A DNA stretch of 64,000 nt, taken from positions 68,751,727-68,815,726 of the forward strand of contig OY776119.1 of NCBI GenBank assembly GCA_963675135.1. The letters are read 5' to 3'. How positions within the stretch are numbered: position 1 is the first letter of the stretch; each line of letters starts with the position of its first letter. Below, in pieces: positions 12,484 through 24,145 of this stretch. The stretch comes from Galeopsis tetrahit (taxonomy: Eukaryota; Streptophyta; Magnoliopsida; Lamiales; Lamiaceae). A program made the position numbers and the translations under genes. The notes beneath the pieces are model-generated. The model searched no databases and was not told the origin of the DNA. It saw only the letters and a program-made list of their open reading frames with translations.

Positions 12484-13876
12484 GAGGTAATTCTTCTAGA
12501 CTGACTTAAGGAATGAAGAATTAGACCTCAGTGGTTGTTGATTTCTTAATCTCTGTCACTTAAATGGGATTGTCTGTAGTTAAGAAGTATTGCTTTGATT
12601 TATTATGGGTAAAGAATCAATTTGATTCAATACTTTGTATTTTGGGCAATATTATTAATTACATGACAGATTGCCAAAATTAATACAGAGAATCGTGTCT
12701 TGGAGTGTCAAGTTGATTATGTCCCCTTGGTGGGCTCAGAAGGTTTATCATATCAAATCTGATCAGTGGAATTTATTTCCGGTATGATAATAATGTTGAG
12801 CTGTCCTTACTCCGAGGAATAAAAGATATTGATTAATTAAAGCATTCAGTAGCTTAAATTAATTGATGGACATTGAATCTTAAACACGGGAAATAATAAC
12901 CGGGAGCCATATTTCGTAATATGGGTTAGGATGGATAGTGCAATATTAATTCTATAGTGGAATGAATTAATGTTAATGGGCTGGAAAAATGTTGTGGCTC
13001 AATATTGATTTCTGGGCCCATTGGGAGGTCCAATCCTAATTCTCCTAAAGGCCCCTCAAGTAGCCCAATAAAAGTCTATTAATTAAGGTAATTAAAAGAT
13101 AAGGATTAATTTTGTTGCAAGAAATTAGAGAGAGATATTTATGGAAAAAGATATATGGAAATAAGAGATTATTTCTATATTATTCCAAGATAAATTGACC
13201 GGTCAATTTTTCTTTCTTGTAAGAGAAGAAACATAGATTCTCTCTTATAAAAGGAGAAGAAAAAAATTGGTACTCTTGAGACTAAGAAAAGAAAAAAAAA
13301 AGATCTGTAATTTTCGAAATTACAGTGTGTGCAACAAGAGAAAATTAATTCTTCCTTGAGAGTTAATAGTTCGTGAGATCTCCCACCGGGTCAACGGACT
13401 AGGACTTAGGGAATACTTGAGAAGGCAATTGGGTTGAAGTTGTTACTCTTCTCAACGATATCTCTCCGATTTAAAGGTAAACACGTAATCCCTTAGTTCC
13501 GCATGTTTAGGGATTTAATTATTTTACCGTACATTCATTACATAAATTAGTTGATTTAATTTGTTTAAATTATGAAATTAGATTTGTGATAATTCATATT
13601 TAAATTACGTCTCAAATAGATCCGGGTAATTTTAAAGGAGTCTCAAAGGATTCCCGAGAGTCTCAAAAGATCCCTAGGGCATCTCAAAAGATCCCCGAGA
13701 GTCTCAAAGGATTCCTAGCGTGATGGTCCATAACCCACAAGTGCCAATAATTCCCCACAAAGGAGATGGGGAATGTGGTCCCATAATAATTTCCCACAAA
13801 GGAGTTGGGGACCACAAGAGTTGGGGACCACATTGTTGGGGGACTATTATTGGGTATTGGGATTAATTTCCCAACA
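11722..13876 (+). repeat. Copia-1 3' LTR (right end of array)
   Basis: It starts TGTTAG after the purine tract and ends CCCAACA at 13876. Length is 2155 bp, or 1742 bp if it starts at 12135. It differs from the middle LTR by only a few bases. Its outer end interrupts the minus-strand ORF3 of element E/F, whose reading frame runs a few codons into the LTR. Confidence 0.9.
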
Positions 13877-16800
13877 CTTTTGCCCTTGCTCTTTCTCTTT
13901 CCCCCTTTTTGGCAGCATCAAAACATTGGGGTTTGAGTTCACTCATGGTGGTAGCCATTAAGGACTGGGCTAAGTTCAATGACTTCATCTCCTCAAGCAG
14001 ATACACATTCTCATCATGAATGTTCTGCATCCTGTCACTGCTCAAGCTTAAGAAAGCAAGAACATGCTTCATTTTCTGTTCTACAACCTCCTCCATGGTT
14101 GTCTTGAGGGATGCATCAATGTTGGCCTTGAGAAATTCAATGAGGTTGGCCACTGCAGATTCAACAATCTTGGCCATCACCTCCTGAGTAAACTTTTCTG
14201 AAGCAGCTTTGACCATAGCTAGCCTCATCTCCTCAGCTCTCTTTTTCTGAAGGGCACTCTTCTTGCCCAAGGCTTGCTTGACAACCAGCTTCAGTGCCTT
14301 TACATTTTTGTTGTGATTGTCCATCAACAGCTTTTGATCTGTTCTGACTTCCTTGGTAAATGACTCCATGCTTTCCTTTGCTTTCTGAACTTCAGTGGAG
14401 ATGGTTTGCAAACCAGATTCTACTCCACTGATCCTTGCTTCAATGGTAGGGAGCACCACTTCTTCAGAGCCAGTCAGCCTCATCTCTACTGATGCCAAGG
14501 TTCTACCTTACTCATCCAAGGCTTCTGAAGTTTCAGCATGAGCAGTCTCCACTTGATGGACCAAGGTGTCCAACTTTGCTGATTGCTCTCCAAGGATGGC
14601 TTGAGCTGAGCTTGAATCAATATAGACAGGGGTAACTGTAAGAAATTTATCAGCAAAAATTTGATCAAGGGTTACACCTGCAAAGTCAGAAACATCAAAT
14701 TTATGAGCAAAAATACTCTCATCTCCCTCAATTTCTTTTGCATAAGACTCTGATACATCAGCAGTCTTCTTCTCATTTTCAACTATTTCTTTTCTCCCTT
14801 CATTTGTAATTTCCTCACAATCAGGGTCAGGTCTCCTCTCCTCAAAGGTTTCTTGAAGTTCAGATTTGACTTCAAGAATAACTTGCCCCTCCTCACTTAT
14901 ACCATCCTCATTTTGTGGTACACTCACTATCTTAGTAATTATCACCTCTCTATCATCCTCTACTCCCTCTGATTTTTCAGCTAATTTATCCTTTTCAACT
15001 TCACCACCTAAACCTGCAACTTCTCCACCCTCAATAGGGTTCAGAGAAGGCAGTTGTTGGGAGATCACAGTGCTTGGTTCCAAAGCCACTGAGTCATCCT
15101 GAATGGTTAAGAGCTGGTCAGTGTCCAACTCTGCTGACACTGATGAGGTCTTAACCAAACCAGCTTCTAAGTGGGAAGCCTCAATATCAATAAGCTGTGC
15201 CTTGGGTTCAGATGAACCTTCATTGGCTGATGCATCTTTGGCTGTGTTACCATCTTTGGTCAACACCTCTGAAGATACAGAGCCCTTCCTATGATAAGTT
15301 AGGTAGTGAATTGTGGGTTGTTTGGGACCAAGGGGGTTGGGATCCGTGGGATCATGAGAATCATCATCATTAGAACTGCTATGAGGGTGTTTGATCACTT
15401 CGGCAATTCTGTCCTTCTCTTCAGCAATTTTGTCTGCCACTAACTTTGCAAAAACTTCCTCTTCAGTCAGGAATCTTGTCTTGTTCACTCATGCAAAGTG
15501 TAGCAGCCTACTCTCTTCAATTTGCCACCAATTTGCACCCTTATCTTGAATCACTTGAGCAATCTCCATGATGGTTTTATCCTTCACCTCAACTAGAGCT
15601 CTCAAATCATGGAATTGCCTTTGTAATCTAGGAAATTCAGCAAGTTGGGGTACAAACTATCCACAGTAGCTCTTGCTCCACCTCTGAGCATACCTTCATA
15701 GATATACTCCTCCTCATCTCCACTAGATTGGGGACTTTGGGTTATAGGGGAGTTGTCTCTGGGTTCAGAAAGGTTGGCTTTAGGGAGATTGGGTTCAGAA
15801 GGATTGGGTTCAGAAGGGTTGGGTTCAGCAATGGTTGCTTCAATTGCTTTTGAGAGAAATGGTTCTGAAGTAGGTTTACTCAGGGGAGTTGGCTCAAATA
15901 GGGCAGCTTCTAAGAACTTAGAGTAATTCATCATGGATGAGTCAAGGGGTGACATCAGTCTTGACTCATCTACTGCAATATCAGTCAATACATCTGTTGG
16001 GCCTCTTTGAGCAGCTCCCTCAGGGGAATATCTCTTTGTGAGGTTCAGGGGGATGATAGGTTGGTCTTGGGGTGTGATATGGGTTTCAGGAGAGTTGGGC
16101 TCTTGGTGTTGAGTTTCAGGGATCTTGGATTCTGGAGTACCAGAACCAGAAGAGTTGGTTTTGGATTTAGACTTTGATTTAGTTCTGCTTTCAGCTCTAC
16201 TCTCCTTCAGAGCTATTTGCAAAGTCTGCTCTTCCTGAAGCTCTAACATCTTTTCAGAAGGCTTGGCCCTTCTCTTGCTAGCTCTTGAGCTTCCACTTCC
16301 TTCCTCTGGGTCAACTTCCCTGATCCTTTTAACTGCTTTCTTCTTTTTTTCACCACCATAGGGAATTTCACCCTTATTTCTTCAGAATCTGAAGGCACTA
16401 AAACACCTTCTTCAGCAACTTCATCAACCTCAGTTGATGCTCTAGAGTTCTCTTCTGAGGGTATTTGAGACAACTTCTTTGTCTTGATAGACCTTGCTTT
16501 TGTTCTTGGCTTCATTTTAGGCTTCTTTTCAACCTCTACTTCAGTAGGTTTGACCAATTGCTGTCTCCTTTGTTCAGACTTTTTTGGAAAGTTTCCTGAA
16601 CATAACTTTCTGGGCTGGGAGAGGTTTTGCAAATGTTTGCATTTTAGAATAGTGTGAAAACCTCTCTATCAAGAGACTTGCCCTTGTGCAATATCTCATC
16701 TTTCCCTCCAACACCACCTTCATGTGTGATTTTACTTTGAATTTGGCCTTCTCCTTCATCATCTCTTCCATGATGAAATCCCTCCAGTTGAATTTGGTGC

Positions 16801-17413
16801 CTTTGTCACTTGCATCAATCACTGCAGCCATAATTCTGATTCTGGGAAAGCTCACTTGCTCTAAACTCCCAGTGTTGCTCAGTAAGCTCTTTGTTATCAC
16901 TTCAAAGAGAGTGAGAAACTCAGGCTTGAGTGATTTCTTGTGCTGTGTTGAGGTGATAGGGCCTGGAATCAGCAACCAATATTGAGCAATTTCTTGCTCA
17001 TGACCATTTCCATAATTTTCTGGATTCATTCCTTCTGAGGGCAATCCAAAAGCACCTTCTAGGTCATCTTCAGTGAATTTTACTCTATGAGACCTCTCCT
17101 CCTCTTCACCATCAGCAACATAAAATAGCCTTGTTATCACTACTCCTTCTGTTGCTTTGCCTTTCCATTTGAGGAATGCAAAGAATTCTGCCATGTATTG
17201 TTCCAAGCAAGAACTGGGCTTGTTCTGCATGAACTTTTGAAGGCCAGCCCTTCTTAACCATCTCAAGGTGGGGGTTACTTCAGGAGCTTCACTCTCAAAT
17301 GCTAGAATGGGCTCGAATGTGAGGTTGATTTTGTGGCTAAGATATGTGAAATCAAGGTCTAAATCCTTGTTTGAGAAATCTACCATCATTTCTGGTCTTG
17401 CTTTGGGTGCCAT
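13877..17413 (-). pseudogene. ORF3 of a SIRE-like Copia element (E, probably part of F), broken and 3'-truncated
   Basis: From the ATG at 17413 (MAPKARPEMM) the product has an N-terminal block like the other ORF3 copies (RAGLQKFM, MAEFFAFLKW, RIRIMAAVID), a long Lys/Glu/Ser-rich linker, and coiled-coil segments ending AAKKGERERARAK. Lesions: frameshift at a six-base A/T run near 16580, frameshifts near 16250-16310 and near 15610, in-frame TGA at 15489-15491 and TAA at 14508-14510. The 3' end is cut by Copia-1, so the C-terminal domain, PPT and LTR are missing. Orientation and order fit the missing distal part of element F, whose gag-pol lies at 50901-56763. It is the most diverged ORF3 here; its function is unknown. 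Confidence 0.78.
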
Positions 17414-17798
17414 TGATAGAATAGTAATGAAGCTTTGGGGGCTTCTTATGACTTGGAGTATATTCCAAAAGGAATGTATGTCATTGAGTAGGTAAATCTT
17501 AAGGCATTTCAACAGTTGGCAAATGAGGAAATCAAATTTTGAATGGCCAGGATTAATTAAGGGGAGTTGGCCAAAATTTGATCCAACGGTTAAAACCAAT
17601 GGAATAGTTTGAAAACTGTTTTTATTTAAAACGTGGAAAGAAGTTAAGGTTTGTTAATGGCTGAGGGGTTTTCAAGAAGGATTGTAGGCTACAATTGTTT
17701 AATGCAAACAAGAGTTAAATCTTGACATTTAATGCATTGAAAGTGACTTTTTGGGTAGGGGACAAATTAAATCTTTGTAAAGGTGATGGCTTTCCTAG
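17414..17798 (-). other. Leader upstream of E ORF3 with an MSA-like motif
   Basis: No convincing gene. TCCAACGGTTA at 17582-17592 (plus) reads TAACCGTTGGA on the ORF3 strand, about 170 bases before its ATG, and matches the mitosis-specific activator consensus YCYAACGGYYA. The same motif stands at a similar distance in A and B. This stretch is probably the distal part of F's pol-ORF3 spacer. Confidence 0.5.
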
Positions 17799-17877
17799 CT
17801 TTTGAAAAATCTATTCACCCCCCCTCTAGACGTCTTCCTAGCTTACTCAATATTATCTACTCAACTAGGGACCAACA
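17799..17877 (+). repeat. 79-bp remnant of the 5' LTR of element D
   Basis: It matches the last 79 or so bases of the D 3' LTR at 50591 (TCTATTCACCCC, CTCTAGACGT, AACTAGGGACCAACA). The rest of the LTR is gone, and the left flank is F spacer sequence. Confidence 0.82.
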
Positions 17878-20099
17878 AGTAGTGCACTAGTTGAATATGT
17901 GTCTGATGAGGCCATGATCGATCCAATTGATGATTCTGAGGAAACTGAGTTAGATGAAGCTTCAGAGAAGGAAGTTGAGGATGCGGATACGTATCGCCTG
18001 GTGAGAGTTGAGTCGAGTTCACCACCAGACGAGACGACTGAAAGGGTTAGTACTTCTTCTCGTACTATTTCCATTCCGCTTGATATTCTTGTGAAAACCA
18101 AGGCAAGATCACTTCGATCTCGTGCCAGACCTATTACCCGAACCTCTCTGTTGGTCGTTCAACCGTTAAGGTCCAACATTACCCAAGACACTACTATATT
18201 TGCCACAACTGATACTCCTACAGTTGTTATACCAAACCTAGCCACATCACAGCCCCAAGAAACCACAACCCAAAATATTCCTTCCACAACAGAAAATGTT
18301 GAACCCATTAACCCATCTGTTTCGGGAACTCGTCTAGCTGACACTTCAGCAACTGAGTTAAGGACCCCACTTACTCAGACCTCTCCCAAAAACAGATTTG
18401 AATTCTTGGTAGACTATCCGATGTGTTTACGCGAGAAGAGACTGTGTGCCCAGATGACCAAGAATTTAAAGAAAATGCTGTCGTCGGTCGAGATCGATAC
18501 GACTTCAGAGTTGTATGAAAAGCTGATCAGGATATGCACATGGGTTGCATTGAAGAAGGGTCCGACTGAAGACATGTTCGAAGTGATTCTTGGAATGGGT
18601 GGAATTGCAAATTTCCAAGATTGGGAGATGGAGCAACTAGAGAATAGCGGTGTAAAAGATCATTCAGAGCTACTCCCAGCACATGCCTTGACTGCTCTTG
18701 TCAAGAGAATGCTGAACATTTCAGATGATTTGCTGTCTTCGGAAGCAAAGTCGAGTGTTGGAGTTCAAGTCCAAGAAACTGATCTTGTTGAGGACGAGTT
18801 GATGCAAGATGCAGAGCCAGGAGAAGAGCTGATGTCTACTGATCCGACCATTGATCTAGAGAATGTTTCAGACCAAATGAGAGGTCTCGTGTTCAAATTC
18901 CAAGTTGAACATTCTCACAGTCCAAGAACTAATGTTGGACAGATCAATAGGTACGCTGAGAAATATTTTCCTGTTGAGTTATGTAGTTATGTGAAGAAAC
19001 TTGGTGATATGGTAAAGAGAGACTCAGATGCTGTTGAGAGAAGGGCTAAGGAAACAAAGTTGGCTATCGTTCCTTACTGTCCTCCACTCAATCTGAAAGT
19101 CATTACTGGAAGTGTCGTTCCAGAAGATGAGGCAGTAGAAGACTTGGTCTTGACTACTGATCTGGAAGACAAGTTGGTTGAAGCTCAAGTATTTGATGAA
19201 GATGAGCTTATGGTTGAAGCCATTCCTGATGTTCATGTAGAAGCTGCTCAATCAGCTCAAATTTTTTCAACTGAGTTCTTAGATGAGTTGAAGATGGATT
19301 TGAGGCAAGTAATCCAGTCGTCTATCGATGAATTATTGAAGACAGACGTAAAACAAGTACTGGAAGAGCAGAATAAATCTCTTGTTGATAGTTCTAAGGA
19401 ACTGATCGTTGGTGAAGTGAATCATATGGATGCCACCTTCAGACAAGAGATGTACACTCAGTTAGAAGACTTCTTGCAAAGACAAATCAACTACTCTGAG
19501 AAATGTTTTGTTGATTTCGCAAGAACATTGGCTGAAGAATCTAAGAAAAAGGAAAGACTCTATCTTGTGAAGATTGAGATAGCAGATGAGTAGAGAAGAG
19601 AAGCACAAGACCAGTTGGTGCAAGCTCGAGCTCTCCTAAGAGACATGACTGAAGAAAACAGACTGCTCAAGCTGACTGCTACTCATTTCAAAGATGAGTT
19701 TACTTTTTGTTCAAGGAAGTTAAAACACATTGCTGATCATCTTGAGAAACTGAGTCAAGATAAGACGCATCGGAAGCAGATTGATAGAGCTACTGATTTG
19801 ATGAAGGAAGCTATAAAGGAAGAGATGACTCGTTTTACCTCTCTATTCACTCTTAAGGCAAATGATGAAGCCAAAAAGGGGGAAGAGACGAAAGAGGTAA
19901 GATTTGCTGAACTTGAGATTGAAATTGCTGCGACTGCTGTGACTGAGACTAGTAGACCTAAAAGAAGAGGTAGATTGGTGAAGAAAGCATATCTTGAACA
20001 GATCAGTGCTAGTGCAGAACAACAGAAGAGACAAGCTAAAGGCAAGTCTGTTGCAACTGAAGAGGTTCAGACGAGATGAGTTGTGAAAAGAAAGTTGGA
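17878..20099 (+). pseudogene. ORF3 of element D, 5' part (interrupted by element A)
   Basis: The frame opens directly after the LTR remnant at the ALVEYVSDEA block, so the N-terminal third of ORF3 is missing. Present are an acidic stretch, a Ser/Thr/Pro-rich linker, the conserved YPMCLREKRL block (about 18415), the NFQDWEMEQ block, a long coiled coil, and TRFTSLFTLKANDEAKKGE near 19830-19885. In-frame stops: TAG 19591-19593 and TGA 20077-20079. Element A enters after VKRKLD; the rest of this ORF resumes at 48652. It is closest to the G copy at 60322-64000. Confidence 0.82.
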
Positions 20100-21382
20100 T
20101 GTTGGGATATGAATCCTAGAACAAGTCCTAAATGATGAATAAAAGATAAAAGATAAAGTTTTGATAAGCCAAAAGAAGACTTGAATATTTTCTAAGTGTT
20201 GACTGATCTAGTCTAGTTAAGTTGAAGTTATCTTATACAGATCAGTAGAGTTCACAAGACAAGTAATAGTTTCAAAAGATAAGTATGAAAGAAAAAGACA
20301 AGTACAGTGTATAAGTACTTTGTATATGTAATAGGTTTTATATTGAGCTATTCAAGATGTATAGAAGCTCATGTTTTTATATGTAATAGATAGATTCATT
20401 GTATAGTTATAAGTTAACTAAGCTTGTATTATAAAAGCTTAATGTAATGTAATAGTCTTGTTAGGATTAGATGATAGGACTAGATTAGTTTTATTGGAAG
20501 GCTACTGCACAAGTCAAGTAGAAGACGCAGACTACTACTACTGGACAAGACATGTGCGCAACTACACAAGACAGGTCAACTTAAAGTTAGTTAAAGAAAC
20601 GCGTATTGAAGATGAAGTTGAAGAATTAGTTATGGAATAACTAATTAACTGAAGAAACGTATGGAAAGATATAAAGAATCAGTTAGAAGTTAGTTTTCAA
20701 GAAAGGTTGTTACACAACTAAAAGTTCTTGGATTTGAAGTCTATAAATACCTCAAGGTATTCATTGGTTAAAGACTACTGAAAGATTGAGAATTACTACT
20801 TACGAAAGATTATTGAAGTTTACTCTTAGAGTTGATTGAAGTTCAGAAAGTGAAGCCAGAAGACAAGTGAAGAATCAAGAAGGCTACTACTGAAGATCAG
20901 AGAAGTTTTAGTTTTTGTTTGTTATTTTCAAGGTGCTAGATACTTGTAAAATTTCTAGTAAGATCGTAGACATATCTGGAGGTATAGTCTGTTGAAGATC
21001 TAAGTCTTCTTCTTGGGACTTTAAAGACAGGATCATACACTTGTACTCGGTTGGAAGAGTTTAGTGGAAACATCACAACTGGGTTTGTGAGAGTGGATGT
21101 AGACAAGTTGTCGAACCACTATAAATCTTGTGTTTGATTTACTTTACAGTTTTGATTGTTTAAATTGCTTAATTGATTTAACTACTTAACTGAACTAGAC
21201 TAGTTGAGTATAGAACAGAGTTCTAAAAAATAAGTTGAGTATAATCTTGAATTGGGCTCATTGATAATTTCGTATTCCGCATATTGTACTTTGATATTTC
21301 GAAAGATTTTTGAAAAGTCTATTCACCCCCCTCTAGACATTTTCACTAGCTTACTCGTTATTAACTCAACTTGGGACCTACA
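20100..21382 (+). repeat. Element A 5' LTR
   Basis: It runs from TGTTGGGATA to ACCTACA, 1283 bp, followed by AGTGGTATCAGAGC. It contains TATAAATA at 20742-20749, a conserved hairpin at about 21091-21127, and the C-rich TCTATTCACCCC block near the end. About five substitutions separate it from the LTR at 46061. Confidence 0.92.
21091..21127 (+). other. Conserved LTR hairpin, element A 5' LTR
   Basis: GACAA and TTGTC form a tight stem, and AGTGG/CCACT can pair outside it. The block GTGGAtGTAG ... GAACCACTATAAATC recurs in the B, D and G LTRs with a different but still pairing inner stem in B. Confidence 0.6.
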
Positions 21383-21384
21383 AG

Positions 21385-21396
21385 TGGTATCAGAGC
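21385..21396 (+). other. Primer binding site, element A
   Basis: TGGTATCAGAGC begins two bases after the LTR end; Met-tRNA type. Confidence 0.92.
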
Positions 21397-21581
21397 AGTA
21401 GTTTACGAACTGCTGTTTCTTGATAACCGACTCTAGACTTAGGGTGAAGTCTTGGTCCTTGACTGTTCTTGTATACGTGTTCTTGATCATATTCTTGTAT
21501 CATCTGTTTTTCGTGCTCCCTGTTCTTGACTTATCTGTTGTTCTTGATCATAACTCTACTTAGCACTTATTTCTTGAAATC

Positions 21582-24125
21582 ATGTCTCTTGAGATCAGCG
21601 CCAACAAACTACCTAAGTTCCAGGTACAGGATTACGACTATTGGAAGCTAAGGATGGAAGCCATCTTCAGCTCCACTCACGACTTAATGATCTCCGTCGT
21701 CACTGAAGGTCCAATTGTGACCATGATCCCCAATACTGCTGCTCTTGATCCTAATCAACCAGTGGGTACTCTCGTCAAGAAACCAAGGTCAGAAATTACC
21801 TCTGAAGAAATGAGACAGAATAATTTGGATAGCTTGGCCAAGAATTACATCTTACACACTCTCCCTAACGAGTATCTGGGAAAAGTGTTAAAATGTAAAA
21901 CTGCCAAAGAAATGTGGGATCGCTTAGCTATCATTTGTGAAGGGACTTCCCTAATCAAAGAAAGCAAGCTCTCCACTGCAGTCCAAAGATTCGAATCATT
22001 TCATATGAAAGCTGGTGAAACAATAGACCAGTTGGATACTCGTTTTACCAAAATCATGAATGACTTGGAAGTCCTTGGTAAATCTTATACTCCTCGAGAA
22101 ATCAATCTTAGGATTCTCAAAAGCCTTGATAGTCGATGGAAAATGGTAAAAATGCTTGTTAAGAATACCCAAGATATAGACGTATGGACAGCAGAGACTA
22201 TGTTTCAAACTCTAAAGGCTCATGAGTTTGATCTAGACGAAGATGAACCCATAGTAAGTAGTGACAGAGAACATGTTGTATCTAAGAACGTTGCTTTTAA
22301 GGCTAGTTCGTCTAAGATAGACAGGTCTAAGACTAAGACTAGGTCTGCTCCTGTGAAAGTCGAGTTAGATACTGATCTTAGTCTGAAGGATCAGGTAAGC
22401 CTCATGGTTAGAAAGTTTGATAGGCTGAATAAACGTTTCGGAAAATATAAGAAGTTCTATAGAGAGCATAGAGGGTCTGCTTCTAAGAACTCGTCTGAGA
22501 CCAGACGAGACCGAAACTCGTCCGAAAGGAGAGACGAAGTCTCGAAAGGTAACAGACAAGATAGAGAGTCTGATGGTAGGAAGATTACTCGTTCTGATAG
22601 ACGTGATAAACGAAGGAACAACTCTCCTATTAAAAAGGCTACTAATGATCTTGTGTGCTATAACTGTGAGAAACCAGGTCACTACATATATGAATGTCCA
22701 GACCTGAGTACTGATGATCGAGAAGAACGCAAAGCACGAAGGGAAAGAAGATACAACCGTGGTAAAAAGGCAATGATGGCCAATGATGACTCTGACTCTG
22801 ACTCAGACGAGTTGCCATCATCCTCATCTAGATACCCGTCTGAACCAGATCAAGATAAAGCATTTATAGTAGATGATGGTCTATGCTTCATGGCTAAAAT
22901 CGATCAAGAGGTATCATCTGCTACTTCCTTTCAATCATGTGATGAATCAGACTCTGATGAAAGTGACACTGCCAGTAGCAAAGTAGGGAGTAGTCTTCAG
23001 CACTCTACTAGTGCAATTGAAGACGACCTCCTACTTGCCAACAAGGCATTCATTGAAGTCAGTGATGAAAACATCATTTTAAGACAAGAAATCATTGATC
23101 TTAAGGAAGCTCAGTCTAAAGTAGATCCTAATACAACAGTCCTAAATGAACGCTTGCAAGAAGAGTTGAAACAACTCAAAGACAAGTGTGCATTGACAGA
23201 CAAGTTGTATCAAGACCTACTTAAGACACATGCGACTGAGAAACATGAATTCAATGTCTTACAAAGCAAGTTCAAAAATCTTGAAGAACGTAATAAGTTC
23301 TTAGAAACCGAGGTTGTCACTCTAGACCTTAAACTTACTGACCTGGTTAAATCTTCTAAGGTTAACCTTGAATTGTCAGATAGGTATAGGGCTCCTGCTG
23401 ACAAGACAGGCATAGGTGCTGAGACACCCAGCTCGTCTACTCAAGTTCCTAAGAACCCTACTATTTTCATCTCAAGTTCTTTGACTAATGATAAAGGAAA
23501 AGAACCAATGATATACAATATTGACACCCCGTCTAAAGGCACTGTACCAAGACAAGCTCGAGTCAACATTCCAATTACCAAGGGAGGTAAAAAGAATGGT
23601 AACAACAAGCCTGCTCAACCTAGAACTAATCTTCAAAGGACTAGGAATCGTGGACGACCAAATCAGGTCAGATACGAGGATTGGTATCCCGAGGAGACTA
23701 GTACTAGACAAGTACAGACTAGACGACAAGAGTCTAGACCTCCTTTCATAAGGCAGTCTCAACTCCACTCGTCTAGACCTAGACAGGAAGGTCCAAAATA
23801 TCGTATACAACCTGTTCTATATCCTCCACCTTTGTCATATGATATCGAAGGAGAAGAAAGACCTAAACATGTCTATAAACCGTATGGACCTAATGCATAC
23901 AAACCTTACTCTGACTATCATAGACAAGTGCCTGCTCAAGTAGAGATTAAGTCAAAAGGCTATCTCCAAAGAGTAGACCCGAACTCAACTGATAGGCCAG
24001 ATAAGGACAACAAGGTCTTATTTTGCAACAAATATGGTCGAAAGCATAGAAGGCCAAACTTGTTCAGGACTCCAATGTACATTTGGATTCCATTGAACTC
24101 GACTAACCCCCAAGGACCCCAATAA
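21582..24125 (+). CDS. gag: Element A gag, 847 aa
   Basis: The N-terminus MSLEISANKLPKFQ precedes the Copia gag signature (DYDYWKLRME). The gag core covers about residues 10-215. A basic Arg/Ser-rich region leads to one CCHC knuckle at about residue 359 (CYNCEKPGHYIYEC). Next come an acidic Ser/Asp stretch, a coiled coil (about residues 480-600) and a basic C-terminal tail. The length is large for a Copia gag but usual for SIRE-like elements. It is open throughout. It ends at TAA 24123-24125, some eight codons earlier relative to its conserved end than in B, and pol lies in another frame, unlike B and F. Confidence 0.9.
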   Translation: MSLEISANKLPKFQVQDYDYWKLRMEAIFSSTHDLMISVVTEGPIVTMIPNTAALDPNQPVGTLVKKPRSEITSEEMRQNNLDSLAKNYILHTLPNEYLGKVLKCKTAKEMWDRLAIICEGTSLIKESKLSTAVQRFESFHMKAGETIDQLDTRFTKIMNDLEVLGKSYTPREINLRILKSLDSRWKMVKMLVKNTQDIDVWTAETMFQTLKAHEFDLDEDEPIVSSDREHVVSKNVAFKASSSKIDRSKTKTRSAPVKVELDTDLSLKDQVSLMVRKFDRLNKRFGKYKKFYREHRGSASKNSSETRRDRNSSERRDEVSKGNRQDRESDGRKITRSDRRDKRRNNSPIKKATNDLVCYNCEKPGHYIYECPDLSTDDREERKARRERRYNRGKKAMMANDDSDSDSDELPSSSSRYPSEPDQDKAFIVDDGLCFMAKIDQEVSSATSFQSCDESDSDESDTASSKVGSSLQHSTSAIEDDLLLANKAFIEVSDENIILRQEIIDLKEAQSKVDPNTTVLNERLQEELKQLKDKCALTDKLYQDLLKTHATEKHEFNVLQSKFKNLEERNKFLETEVVTLDLKLTDLVKSSKVNLELSDRYRAPADKTGIGAETPSSSTQVPKNPTIFISSSLTNDKGKEPMIYNIDTPSKGTVPRQARVNIPITKGGKKNGNNKPAQPRTNLQRTRNRGRPNQVRYEDWYPEETSTRQVQTRRQESRPPFIRQSQLHSSRPRQEGPKYRIQPVLYPPPLSYDIEGEERPKHVYKPYGPNAYKPYSDYHRQVPAQVEIKSKGYLQRVDPNSTDRPDKDNKVLFCNKYGRKHRRPNLFRTPMYIWIPLNSTNPQGPQ

Positions 24126-24145
24126 ACAAGGAGGGTACCTCAATT

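Larger units (their letters stand above)
1..13876 (+). mobile_element. Copia-1: tandem array of two LTR retrotransposon units sharing LTRs
   Basis: Position 1 onward recurs at 7278 onward with a constant offset of 7277 bases, up to the LTR end at 6599/13876. The order is internal region, LTR, PBS, internal region, LTR, so neighbouring units share one LTR instead of having two each. I saw only about seven substitutions over roughly 6.6 kb. The left end (5' LTR of unit 1) lies outside the window. The right end is at 13876, where the LTR abuts a minus-strand ORF with no PBS, so this is the outer edge of the insertion; 13877-13881 (ctttt) is the expected target duplication. The lineage within Copia was not assigned. 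Confidence 0.93.

Noticed and set aside
16570..16640. Programmed frameshift in E ORF3 at an A6 run
   Set aside because: The required shift is in the wrong direction for the classic slippery heptamer, and the ORF has several other stops; simple decay explains it.
20458..20640. 60-codon ORF inside the A LTR, repeated at 46419
   Set aside because: It lies in LTR sequence upstream of the TATA box and is duplicated only because the LTR is. No sign of coding beyond being open.
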